Shown here: in pieces, positions 23,739-36,600 of the stretch | How positions within the stretch are numbered: the stretch's first letter is position 1 | How the letters are laid out: every line of letters starts with the position of its first letter | NCBI RefSeq assembly: GCF_024763615.1 | Contig: NC_077223.1 | Location: 3,596,001-3,660,000, forward strand | Reading direction: 5' to 3' | Length of the DNA: 64,000 nucleotides | Origin: Phlebotomus papatasi | Lineage: Eukaryota; Arthropoda; Insecta; Diptera; Psychodidae | Translations under genes and position numbers: made by a program | The notes under the pieces: generated by a model | What the model saw: the letters and a program-made list of their open reading frames with translations, nothing else | What the model was told of the DNA's origin: nothing | The model's database searches: none

Positions 23739-23779
23739 CAATTCGTCATCTAACATGGAACCTCGTGTCATCCGGGCGC

Positions 23780-24716
23780 ATGGTCAGACGCAAAATGACA
23801 ACAAACAAGCCAATCTCGCTGAATCTCATTGGAAATCGAGGATTTCTATTCAATGGGAACGGTAAGTCACCACCTCAACAACCAAAACTACTCCCTGGAA
23901 CTTCAATAAATCCCAATTTAATCTCAAGATTACCTGACACTGCGAACTGAGCACAAAATTGTGGGAAATCTCATTGGGTGCGATGTAAACAATCCGAGAA
24001 GTACAGCAATTGGGGGTCTTCCGGCTATTTTCTCCCCAATTGAAGTGAGATTCTTGGTGGAGAAAGGATTTGCAGTGATTAGAAATACTTCTGACCTGAA
24101 GCAGCCACCGACGGAGGAGATTTCTCAGCAATACAGCCAGTTTTTGGACAATCAACTCCAGGAACAGCGAGAAATCCTCCGGAAGAGGAAGATATCAGAA
24201 TTGCAGGACAATCTGGAGAAAATTGTACAAGGGAAACGAAAGAAGCTCCTGAAATCTGGTCTTCGAGAGGAAGATATTAATCTGGACAGTGGAAAAATCC
24301 TTCAGGAGGAGATTGACAAGATCCCTGAATTGCAGCGTGAAAATCTCTTAATTCAGACACCGACGGAGCATCCCTTTCCCAAAATGAGGGAAGAAACTCG
24401 AGAAACTCAAGAACTACCAGAATTTCAAGAAGAAGAAGAGCTCAAGTACCAGGTCTTCTGCGATCTCTGGGAGAAGGGAAACTTCCTAACTTCGGGATCG
24501 ACATTCGGGGGAGATTTTCTCATCTACCCCAGTGATCCTCTCATTGTGCATGCTGGCCAAGTGGTACATGTCCTCAGGGAGAGTCAAATGGACACTAGGA
24601 AATTCATTTCCTGCAACCGTTTGTGCGTGGGAGTCAAGAAATCTTGCGTTTTTGCCTACAGAGAGCCTTCCGGAAGCATTGCTTACTTAACATCCCAGTG
24701 GGAGGGGAATTTTTAA
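23780..24716 (+). CDS. TSEN34: tRNA-splicing endonuclease subunit Sen34
   Basis: This is a catalytic subunit of the TSEN complex, which cleaves the 3' splice site of intron-containing pre-tRNAs in the nucleus. Exons are 23780-23861 and 23929-24716, with a 67-bp GT-AG intron that joins a split Asp codon to give LFNGNDYLTLRTEHKIVG, the usual N-terminal strand region. The middle (about residues 75-180) is charged, Glu/Lys-rich and probably disordered, as in orthologues. The C-terminal endonuclease fold contains YQVFCDLWEKGNFLTSG, FGGDFLIYPSDP and VHAGQVVHV. The catalytic triad candidates are the Tyr in FLIYP, the His in IVHA and a Lys in CVGVKKSC. The start at 23780 was chosen because upstream sequence is the foldback element; Met at 23795 is an alternative. 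It is divergent from NAXD. Confidence 0.9.
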
Positions 24717-24731
24717 GAAAATTGAAAGAGA

Positions 24732-24737
24732 AATAAA
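24732..24737 (+). terminator. Poly(A) signal of TSEN34
   Basis: There is an AATAAA 16 bases after the TSEN34 stop codon, repeated as AATAAATAAA. Confidence 0.6.
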
Positions 24738-24889
24738 TAAATATGTTTAAGATGTATTCCTGCTTTCCCCTGAACAGGAAATAAATTTTTTTTTATCAAA
24801 ATCCTGACTTTCCGTGGAGGGAAGAAAACTAACCTCAAACATTTTTCCGCTCGAATCATTTTTTATTGAAGTTTTTGTTGCTTTTCTTT

Positions 24890-26935
24890 AAGCTGTCTCT
24901 ACACTACACACTAGACAAATTATTGCAAAAATAACATTTCAAATTGGCATTGAAATAATACTTCAATATTGAAGAGAATTCAAACCAATATTTCAATATT
25001 CGCCTACACACCGAACAAATTGACTTCAATATTAATACTTCAATATTAAAACTTTACTAAAATACCTAGTCAGAGATTCAGTTGCTTTCAAACATTGAAA
25101 AACTCTTGGAATTAGCATGTTTATAAACAGGAAGACATCTCAGAATATCATCGTAGACAGGAACAGAGATTCTACTGTATATCCTGCTTAATTCTTCTCA
25201 GAAACCCATCTTTGTCAGGATTTGTCCCCTACTTCCTCCAGAAAATTTCAGATCTTCTGGGATTTTGTTGCATCTTTTGTCAAGCACGCATGAAATACTC
25301 ATGTTGGTCAGACGATTTCTCCTGGTTCCTCCAGGAAATCACAGAACTTCTGGGATTTTCTTCTGTATTTTCTCAAGAACACACAAAATACCCAAGTTGG
25401 TCAGAAGATTTCTCTGACTGAGGAACAGAATCTCTGACTAGATCTGTGATTTCCTGGAGAAATCAGGAGAAATATTCTGACCAACTCTGGTATCTCGGAT
25501 GTTCTTGACGAAATACAGAAGAAGATCCCAAAAAATCTGTGATTTCCTGGAGAAATCAGGAGAAATCTTCTGACCAACTTGGGTATTTCGGGTATTCTTT
25601 ATAAAATACAGAACATATACAACATACACAACAGAACATATACAATATACGAGCAAGTAGAACAGATCAGTGTTTTTCCTGTTTCTTTTTCTTTATGATT
25701 TTATGTGAAGACTTTGTTACAAGGTGTTTATCATACATCTGATGAATAATTTACCATGGCATATACAACCTACGAAAGAGCTTTTCCACCGTTTTGCTCT
25801 GGAGGTTGGGCACCAACGCTAAGACGGTGGTGGACGAAAAGTCACAAACTTCTCACAAAAATCTTATTGTAACGCGCTATTAACTCTTTCGTCTCCTTTG
25901 GGACTCTGGGTACCCATGGAAAAAAGAATTTTTTGGACTATTTAGAATCGATAAAAATCCGATTCTTGTGGATGATTACAAATTATAAGGATGTCCAAAT
26001 CTAATATATTTTTTGCAGGATCCCAATTAACTCCTGAGCTGAGATATTCTTAGTCAAAAAACATGCATTTTCGATTTTCTGCTTCCTTGCAGATATTGTG
26101 ACTTTTTTTTATATTTCTAGACCCGAATAAGGGAAAACCTCTCGGGGCCAATAAGTATGATAACTAACAATTACAGATTGCATAAATTCGAAAAACAATT
26201 TTTTCTTAAATTGCAATATTTCTCAATAAAACGTTTATAAACTCTTCCAAATATTGAAAGACAGTGCGAATAGTGTAACATCAAATCATTTTAATTCAAT
26301 ATTTGCGAGAAAAAGGTGAGAAAAAAATCCCTACCCATCTGTCATTAATTCAAAACAAAACAAGCAACATGGCGCACAAAATTTATTAGAATTTATTTAA
26401 TAAAACTTATGAAATAAAAACTTTTAGGGACAGGGATAACAGTATTATTGACTAATTTAGTCAAATAAAGGCGCTTATTATCACTAGAATAATTCAAATT
26501 GATATAATGCATTTTAGAAAATTGTCGTAACTTCCAGAATCTCCATACATTGGAAGTTACGATAAAATATTATTGTGTTTTTTCTAAGATATTTCTCAAT
26601 ATATTGCAGCTTTTAAATAATTTTATAAAGATTTTCTCGAGTCAACTTACAGTTTATTAGTGGCACTTTTATTATTTTGACTCAAAAGTATCGCATTCGG
26701 GGCTCATTTTTAAGAAAATTAATATTGAACTGAAAATTTCCTCTCCTGAAAAGTTGTCAAAAGGAAGTTACGACAAATGCTGATTTAACTGACGATTGGA
26801 CAATTTTCTGCAATATTGAAACTTTTATGTCAATAAATCTTTGGGATGTGGAGACCCCGTGGAGACAATCCTTGTCAATATTTGATATTGAAAAGAAATA
26901 TTGCAATAAATTTTGTTTAGTGTATAGCCAGCTTT
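24890..26935. mobile_element. About 2-kb non-autonomous element with CTACACACTA-type ends
   Basis: The left end (AGCTGTCTCTACACTACACA) and the right end, read inverted as AAGCTGGCTATACACTAAAC, are imperfect inverted repeats, and both are followed inward by ATTATTGCAA-like sequence. The element encloses the palindromic region at 25066-25660. Similar CTACACACTA ends occur at about 21807-21950 and a related interior at about 48414-48552. No transposase frame is present. The borders are approximate. Confidence 0.45.
25066..25660. repeat. Inverted array of about 105-bp units
   Basis: A 14-base inverted pair, CTAGTCAGAGATTC (25066-25079) and GAATCTCTGACTAG (25428-25441), brackets two forward units. 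Each unit has the words TTCCTCCAGAAAATTTCAGA, CTTCTGGGATTTT and GTTGGTCAGA. Two more units follow in reverse orientation at about 25445-25610. The whole can fold into one long hairpin. The frames at 25212-25421 (+) and 25438-25656 (-) are the same repeat read from each side and are not genes. Confidence 0.8.
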
Positions 26936-27414
26936 AGATAAATAGAGGCAAATAGGGTTTTGTCTTGCTTTCCCAGTTAGAAAAATTAAATTTTGCATAA
27001 ATATATTAAAAAGAAATGAGGAAAAAAGTGGAAGTTACTCACCACATAACCTCAATTAGAAAACCGCAGAAATACTGATTTTCACATTGGATTTCCATTG
27101 ATTTTCACAAATTCACATTTTCTTTTTCACTTTTACTTAATATACACACAGAAAAAATACAAGGAAATAGAATTTTCACAGTGAAAAGTGGGAGAGAAAA
27201 TTTTTGCGCGAAACAAAGTAAAGCGCCATTTGTTTCTGGATAACTTGGATAATGGGACTTCCTCAGTATGACAGCGGCGTCGTCCGGAAAGTGTTTTGTT
27301 TGGGTAAATTTGTCTTGAAAATCCCAAAAATCAGTGAATCCCGTTAGTGCAATTGTGCCCAAAAGGCACTTTAATGCTTCCTCATGATGTGGTTTGTGTG
27401 AAAAGTGCAAAAAA
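26936..27414 (+). promoter_or_regulatory. PTIP promoter and 5' UTR region
   Basis: This is non-coding sequence upstream of the PTIP start. It includes a CATAACCTCA word at 27045-27054, the motif also found upstream of eIF2D, MAU2 and the NUP42-like gene. Composition shifts to fewer A/T tracts after 27180, so the leader probably starts there. Confidence 0.4.
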
Positions 27415-30400
27415 ATGACGGAGAACCTGTTCAAAGAAGTAAAATACTACGTGACCGGAAAGTTGGATCCCAAGGTGACGTTTTTCATGAGTGTTTTTGT
27501 CCTTTTTTTCCAATTGGATCACATAATAATTTCTCTTTGCTCCGACACAGGTCAAGGAACTCCTGGACAATGGTGGTGCATCCAATTCCAAATTTATGGT
27601 AGATTACATCACACACGTGATATGCGGCTTGAATTTCGATGAGAATGAAATATCTCAGGCATCGGATCTCTATGAACTGCCCTCAGTTACGGAAGAATGG
27701 GTACATGCTTCTGTGAAATTGGGACGTTTGGCCACAACAAAGCCCTACGAACCGATTGGGAATAAGTTGTTTGTTGGCTGTACATTTGCATTGAGTGATC
27801 TCTCGGTGAAGGACAGGAAAACCCTCTTTGCCACGATCACATTTCACGGAGGACAAGTTGAGAGAAATTTCACCGGAAAGACGACACATTTGGTTTGTGG
27901 AGCAGCTTCCGGTCAGGCCTACGCCAAGGCACAGACACTAGGCGAGAAGGTAACTATTGTAACTCCCGATTGGGTAATTGATTGTGTCCAGAACAATTTA
28001 CTGGTGGATGCCCAGGGCTTCCATCCCAAACTCCTGATCACCATGGAAAGTCAGAAGGCACCTGAAGTCCCTCAGCAAACCCTAGCCAGTATTATAGGGT
28101 TTGACTTTGAGGAGGGCATTGCAAAGACCGAATTGCCAGTTCCCAAGTCAACAGGAACTGAAATCCCTCCTGCCACTGTCACACTTTCCCAAGCCATCCC
28201 TCAGTCACCAGTTCCAGTATCTAGTGTCCAGCAGAAGCCTGGACAGATGGTCCAGACGAGCACTCCCATGCAGACACCGCAGGGAATGCCTCCTGGCCAG
28301 ATGCCACAGATCCGGAACAAGTTGATCCTCCAGCAACAGCCTGGAGGACCCCGGGCTGTGATGCAGCAGCAATTGCAAAACAAAAATCTCATGCAGCAGC
28401 AGCAGTTTCAGCTGCAGATTCGTCAGGCAGTCCCTCCTGCCCAGCAGCAGAATCCCGTCAGTCAGGCGGTATTCCAGCCAGCTCCGCAGCAACCTGGCCA
28501 GATGATGGGCGCCACCATGAAGCAGCCCCTGAAGGAGGGCGAGGGAAATCCCCAGGAAGCCAATCAAACCATCATCCGGCAGCAGCTGATCCAGCACAAT
28601 CCTGCCATGGGGAATCAGACCCACATCATTGCCACTCCGGCTTCCCAGCAGATGATCCAGCAGCATGTTCTCAGTGCTCAGGCCAAGGCTGGGACGTCCC
28701 AGCAGCAGGTACAGTTCATCCAGGCTACGCCTCAGCAGGCCCAGAAACTCAAGGCTGGCGCAATGATCCAGATCCAGCAGCAGCCGCAGCAGCAGCAACA
28801 GATGTTCGGTGGGCAGAATCTAAATCAGCCGAACAAACACATCATCCTGGGTCAGCAGCCGGCGCAGCAGCAGACAGTTCCTGGGCAGCAGCAGCCCCAG
28901 AATATCGTCATCATCAATCAGTCGAGCCTGAAGCAGCCGCATCAGCAGCAGAATCCGCCCCAGGTGACTGCACAGCAACCAGCGCAATCCACTTCCCAGC
29001 CGCAGCAGCAGCAGCAGATCATGGGCCAGCAGCCGCAGAACATTCAGTATCTGCACACGCTGCAGCATCAGCAGCAACAGATGACGTTCCAGATGCAACA
29101 GAAGCCGCAGCTCAACATGTCCGGAGGGCAAATTGTCCAGCAGAATCCACCCAATCAGAGTCAAGTGATTCCGCAGCAAGCTCAACGGGCTCAACCTCAT
29201 CAAGTTCAGGGTAAGTTATATTCTAGCAGTCGCATTCTTTGTGGTTTTAAATTTTTCTAGCAGTTTTTCGATTTCACAATCAGTCACGTTTTCTAGCAGA
29301 TTATTGCATACTGCTAAATTTAAGCTTTAGCTGTTTTATATTTATTATTTGAATAATTATTCGAGGTGTTCACAGGTGAAACTTCTTTATAGTCATTTAT
29401 CTTCTTTATAGTCATTATCTAGAAAACCTAGAAGATTATTGAAGTTAAAAGCAATTTTATTGCATTTCGCAAAGTTAAAAAAAGTATAAATAACCTTTAG
29501 CTGTTTTATACGATTCATTCTAGCAAATAATCGAATATTCTAGCAGTTGAATTTTGAACCCCAAATCCGTCCGTAGGTTTTCTCTAGGTGAAACTTCTTT
29601 GTGGTTTTAAATTTTTCTAGCAGTTTTTCGATTAACCGATCAGTCACGTTTTCTAATAGATTATCGAAGTTGAGGAAGGTTTTGTTGTATCTCGCAAAAT
29701 TGAAACTTTACATTTTTATACGACTTTCCATCAAATAATCTAATATTCTAGCACTTTATCATAGTTTTTTCTCATCCATTTATATAATTTACTAAGCCCA
29801 TATCGCAATCGGTTGAATTTTATAGCAGTTGATTGCGTGATTCATCGCCTACTGAATTTTCTAGCAGTGTATCGCATTATTCCATTTCTGATTTGTACTC
29901 CTTCTAGAAGTTTAGAAATTCTTTGTAATAAAATCATTACGGTTTCTGCAGCATTTTCTAGCAGTTTTTTGTTACGATGTATTATCGCAATTTAATATGT
30001 TATGTCGCGGAAAAGTAAATTTTCTAGCATTTAATTGAAATTATGTCCCGGTTTCTGACAAAAAGTGATTTTCTAGCTGTTTAGTTTTTGTATTATTTCA
30101 CCTCATGATATTTTATCGTAGTTGATTGTGTGGTTAACTTTAAAAAAAGTTAATCGAGGTGTGCCACAGTTTCTAGCACCTAAACGAACTTTCAAGTAGC
30201 TATTTCTTATATTTTTCACCTAAATGATATTTTATCGCAGTTCACTGTGTTAAGTAAATTTTCTAGCATTTAAAGGTGATTTTCTAGCAGTTTTTGTATT
30301 ATTTCACTCCTGATATTTTATTGTAGTTGATTGTGTGGCTAGCTTTTAGAACAGTTAATCGAGGTGTGTCACAGTTTCTAGCAGTTGACTTACGCGGCAC

Positions 30401-30598
30401 CCAAACGAATTTTCTAGCAGTTATGCAGAATGTTTCTTAGTGGTATATTTCCCTTCATACAATCATTTTTGTCCAGCAGTTCAGCAAATTGTCCAGGGTG
30501 CCCAGCCAGCAGCTGCTCAGCAGATTGTAGCTTCTGGTCAGGGTCAACCAGGGCAGCAGAGAATGGTGACAATGGCTGGGCAGCCGCAGCAACAGCAG

Positions 30599-30629
<31 letters not shown>

Positions 30630-33600
30630 CTGGGCAACAACAATGGGCAACTCCTCAAGGTCCTTACGTGAGAGCCACTCGGCCACACTGGCAAGCCGGA
30701 GCTCCGGGTCCGCAGCGTCAGTTGATCCAGTTGGATGCCCAGACGCATGCCCATCTTCAGACTCTGGATCCCATTAGTCGGGCAGAGTACATTGCCAAGC
30801 TGCAGAGCAAGCAACGAGGGATAATGCTGAGGCAGCAAGTATTTCCGGCTGGAGTTCGTCCGGGAACAGCCCCTCCGGGCATCGTAACAGCTCAACTGCC
30901 CACAGGAGGGCATCAGCACATCCTGATCCAGAGCCAGATGCCTGGGGGCTTGTCCCCGCAGAAGCAGGTCCAGTGGCTGAGGCAGAACAGACCGCTGCTC
31001 CTGCGTCAAGCCAGTGCTCCGGGATTGTCGCCGATTTCGCAACAGACTCCATCTGGGGTGATCCAACAGCCCCCACCGCAATCCCCAGCACCCCAGGCTC
31101 AGGCCACTGGTGGGCAGTTTCATCAGGTGGATGCAGCAGCAGCTCCACCGCCTCACTATCAACGCGTCATGCTGCAGATGCAGCAAACCGGACCTCAGGG
31201 TCAGGCTAAGGTTGTCACACCGACTGCCGGTGGAAGTCAGGGAAGTGCTGGCCAGCCAGCTGTTCCACGCACTGGCTTCCCCACAGCTCAAACTGACCTG
31301 ACTCCAGGAACACCCGATGGGGCTCCAGTGATGCAGACTCCAACAATGCAGGGAGTACCGCAGCAGCAGCCGCATCCGGAAACACCGGCTGCTGGCGGGC
31401 AGATGATCAACAAGACAAAGACTGCCCTGGCCAATATGCTGAACAGCCGCTTGAGTGGAGCCAACAACGGAGCTGTGGGATCAACTGGAGTACCAGAGAC
31501 AGAACCATCGGCTGCTGGAACATTGCGAATGATGACAGCTCAGCATAATGCAGCCCTGAGCTTGTCAGGAACTCCGAGAACGCCACAGGTAGGACGCTAA
31601 TTTTGATTTCTAAAAATTTTAAGAAAAATCCGAAGCTGCTATCCCCAATCGTTCGGTCTCTTTCAATTTTTAGGTTATGTAAATTCTAACCTCAAAAATT
31701 CAGGTCATACTTTCTTGTAGCAGAAACTGTTAATTAAATACAGGAATCTTTGAATATTACAATGTGGTAGTAACAGCAGGGTCTTATTGTCCTTTGAATT
31801 TTAAATTTTGAAATTCTAACCTAAAAAAATAACATTTTGACCATTAAAAATATTTCTGAATTTTTTTTTTGCAATTAGAACAAATAAAAAATCGAAAAAG
31901 AAATAAAATATCCAAAATTTCAATAAAAACTCGAAAATTTCACTGAAATATCTAAAATTTTATTAAAATGTCCAAAAATTTCATTACATTGTCCAAAATT
32001 TCATTAAAATACCCAAAATTTCACTAAAATATCCAAAATTTCATTTAAATGTCCAAAAATTTCATTAAATTGTCCAAAATTTCATTGTATTGTCCAAAAT
32101 TTCATCAAAATTTCATTAAAATATCCAGAATTTCACTATAATATACAAAATTTCATTAAATTGTCCAAAATTTCATTAAAATGTCCAAAATTTCATCAAA
32201 ATGTCTAAAATTTCAATAAAATGTCCAAAAATTTCACTAAAATATCCAAAATTTCATTAAAATTTCCAATATTTCATTAAAATGTCCAAAATTTCATTAA
32301 ACTGTCCAAAAATTTCATTAAACTGTCCAAAAATTTCATTAAAATGTCCAAAATTTCACTAAAATATCCAAAATTTCATTAAAATGTCCAAAACTTTCAT
32401 TAAATTGTCCAGAATTTCATTAAAATGTCCAAAAATTTTACTAAAATATCCAAAATTTCAATAAAATGTTCAAAAATTTCATTAAAATACCCAAAATTTC
32501 ACTAAAATATACAAAATGTCCAAAAATTTTATTAAATTGTCCAAAATTTCATAAAAATGTCCAAAATTTCATTAAAATGTCCAAAAATTTCATTAAAATG
32601 TCCAAAATTTCACTAAAATATGCAAAATTTCACTAAAATGTCCAAAAATTTCATTAAAGTGTCCTTAATTTCATTAAAATGTCCAAAAATTTCATTAAAT
32701 TGTCCAAAAATTTCATTAAATTGTCCAAAAATTTCATTAAATTGTCCAAAATTTCATTAAATTGCCCAAAATTTCATTAAAATATCCAAAATTTCATTAA
32801 AATGTCCAAAATTTCATTAAAATTTCCAAAATCTAATTATTGTTTCAATAAAATTTTCAAAATTTCAATAAAATGTCCAAAATTTCATTAAAATGTCCAA
32901 AAATGTCATTAAATTGTCCAAAATTTCATTAAAATGTCCAAAACTTGACTAAAATATCCGGAATTTCATTAAAATGTCCAAAAATTTCATTAAAATGTCT
33001 AAAATTTCATTAAAATTTCCAAAATGTCATTAAAATTTGCAAAACTTTATTCAAATTTCCAAAATTTCACTAAAATATCCAAATTCTCATTAAATTGTCC
33101 AAAATTTCATTAAAATGTACAAAAATTTCATTAAAATTTCCAAAATTTCACTAAAATGGCCAGAATTTCATTAAAATGTCCAAAAATTTCCAGAAAGTTT
33201 AAAGGAGTTCTTGCAAAGCAAAATTCGTAAAGTTCTCAAAGAGGTTAAAAACGTATCGCCTTTCAGGACATCATTGCAATGCAACGACGTACCTTGGGCA
33301 ATATTACGAACAGTGCAACTGTAGGGCCACCGGCTGTTGCCCAAGTACCTCAAGGGCAATTGCCCATTGTTGTGCCCCAATCTCCGGGCACCGGAGGACC
33401 AGGGCTGAAGGGAGCTGCTCCCTTCAGTCCTGGTCGAGCTCCCCTTCCGCCACGACCGCAATTCTATGGGCACAATCCCAATCTCAAATTGCCACCGGAG
33501 CTCTTCCTGCTCGGTTGCACGTTCTTCGTGGTGGAGTACGATGAGACCAACAAGTCGGATCTGCCGACCTGGAGGGAGCTCATCCAGAAGCATGGCGGAG

Positions 33601-36600
33601 AAATTGAAGCGTTTTACTGCCAGAAGGTTACGCATGTTCTCTGTCGCACGCAGAGGCATGGGGTTGTCATGCAGGCCATCAGGGATTCAAAGAGGTGCGT
33701 CACTGCATACTGGCTCAACGATACCATCATCCGGCGCCAGGTAAGGAATTTTCTCAAATATGATTCTCATTCATGATTTTTTTCCAATTGGGATTTTTTG
33801 ACCAAATTTAGGAACTAAAAAACTTACAACTTTGCATTATTCATCTTGACAAAATGCAAAGTACGTAAAAGTCAAAGTAAATTCAAAAGGATATCCGAGA
33901 CACGCACCCAAGTAATTAAGAAAAATCAGTATAAATTATTAAATTGTTAAGCTGATTGTGATTTATAAAATATTTCAATATTATCTTTTCGTATTTGGAC
34001 AGAAATTTAATTTTGCAAATCCAGGGGAAAAATTTATTCACAACGCCTGATAATGAGCTTTTGTGGTTGGTGTCTCGGCTTAACTTCAAGAATTTGTTTT
34101 CTCGTGACTGAATTAAAAACAGTATAGAAAGATATCGACATACGGTTTTCGGCAAAGCTTCTTATACATTGGGAAAAAATTGCAACTTGGTGCACTGAAC
34201 CTCCGCTCCTCCTTCCGCCATTTTGAATAATACAATTTTTTTTTGTTTTCTCAATTGCTCCGCCGCTATGGCATATATCCACTTCAAACTTTAGTATGTT
34301 ATAGCTAAGCCTGAGACCTTTCGATCAGTACCAAACTTAAGGTCCCCTGACCCCCCTGACCCGAACTATAAGGGTCCCAAAAAAATTTCTTAAAATGGCC
34401 ATAACTCCAGTTCTAATTGTCAGAATTTAAAAAGTGAGGGCGATTTGGAAAACTCATGAAATGCCATTTCCCCTTCTAACATCACAAGTTCATAAAACTA
34501 CCGCTAGGGGCGCTATTATTAAAAAGAAAAAAAATCAATTTTCTAAGTTAAATAACTCAAAAATTCCATTGTGCATCGGGCTGAAATTTTAGTATTTTGT
34601 AGCCGCTGATTATACATTTCAAACAAAAAAATACTTAAGTCGATCTATAACCCCTGACTCGAGCTATAAAGGGTCAAAGTTCGAATATTGACCGGCGATA
34701 TTAATTAGATTTTAATTAATTAAAAATTAGATCGAGATTCCCTTCCCCTCTTCCTGCCAGCATTCGCATATGATTTCGTCGTGCACGCGTCTGTATAAAA
34801 CACTCTTAAGTTGATTCTTATTTGATGTTCCTTATGAACTTTCGCCACCGAAATCCATCTCGACTGAAGTATATGCCTTAACTGTAAGACGAAATCTTTT
34901 ACACGAATTTGTTCCCGACAATAGGAACAAAAAGATTCTCCATATGAGTAACAATTTCGTTCCAGAAATTACCTCGTTCACGGACACCGAAAAATTTTGG
35001 AACAAATATGTTACAGATGTAGGAACAATATTGTTATAAAAAATATGTACCAATTTGTTCCTGACAGTGGGAACAAAACAGCCGAGTGCAACAAATTCTG
35101 TTCCAAATTTCGGGAACAAATTTGTATAAAACGAAATCAACTCAAATTTGTAGACATTCCACTGTATCAAAACGGTTCCAAAAGAAAACTCTAACAAAAT
35201 TGTAACTGTATTTTGTAACGAAACTGTAAAGAAAACTTTTTGGAACAAACAAATATCTTCTCTAGGTACAAATTGATTCCAAAAAAATTTGTTCCAAGGA
35301 AAACTTGTTCCAATATTTTGGTCAGTGTCCAAAAGTTTTTACCGTGTATTGTGGTGTAGCTATGACACTTTTAAGAATTCGGGATTTTGGCGTTCGGGAC
35401 TTTGACCGGAACCTTAGAAAAAAACCACTTTTACCGCTTGAACTCCACAGCAGAGTTCAATAGAGGCCAAACGATTCGAGATAGTGACTTGGGACCTTTG
35501 AAGGACCCCCCATAAATGAACCCAAAGACCAAGTTTTTTTGGGATTCCTTGAAAACTTTCGTGCGGTCTTTTGAATTTCTTGGATATTTTTGAGGGTTCA
35601 AAAATTCAAAAGACCGCGCGAAGCGTTTTCGAGGAATCCTAAAAAAAAACCACTTATAGGGGGTCCTTCAAAACTCAAAGTTACTATCTCGAATCGGTTG
35701 GCCTCTATTGAACTCTGTTGTGGAGTTCAAACGGTAAAAGTGGTTTTTTCTGTTAGTTTTGATTGTCTGAAGGACCTGCAAGTTCTAAGATTGCGATTGC
35801 AATTGTAGGTGCAGCCTCCTTGGCAGGCTCTCCATCTGCCGGCCCCGAGTACTTTTGGCATGCAGAAGCCCGCCACGAGGCACATAATAGCCATTTCGGG
35901 TTTCGAGGGGGACGAGAGGCAGAGGATAAAGCAGATGGTTGAGGAGTCTGGGGCAAAGTTTACGGGATATTTCAGTAAGCAGAACACAGTGTTGATCTGC
36001 AAGAAGCCCGAAGGGGCAAAGTATCGAAGGGCAAAGGATTGGGCTATTCCTGTGGTGAATGCTACATGGCTCAGTGATATTCTCCTGGGGAATCTCAGTT
36101 CGATGTCACAGTATGAAATAACAAAGTATCAACAGTACAATCTCATGGGACCGTTTAGGATTGAATATGGACTTGTGCCTCATCTTATGAGTGAGTCTAA
36201 ATGGGGATTTTGTGGTTAGGGGGGAAGAGGAAGTTTGAAGGGAATTGTTTGTGTTTCAGCTGCCTGGAAGTCACCAATAAATCTGACCCAGGAGTCGCAT
36301 GAGAGGGTGAAGAGGTGTCTGTCGGAACCACAAAATGCACCTAAGCCTAAGAAAATGCGAACTCTGCCACCGTTGGAGCCCATTCCGGATGAAATTGTGT
36401 GCACAAAGGCTCCGGAGGGAGATGAAGTGCCAAAGGTACTTTTTTCCCAGGTTGATAATCTCGATGGACTGACCAGGGCTGTTACGTGAGTTTGGGGTGT
36501 TTTTGGGGTTTTTTTTGGGGAAGGGAGGTAACTCTGGGATGTTTTTTGACAGATCTCTTGGTGGGATTGTGGTGCAGAATCCTCTGGAGGCAACTCACTT

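Noticed and set aside
28205..29203. Long minus-strand frames of 127-197 aa opposite PTIP exon 2
   Set aside because: They are antisense shadows of CAG/CAA repeats, which give Leu-rich frames on the other strand. The same holds for 30455-31375 (306 aa).
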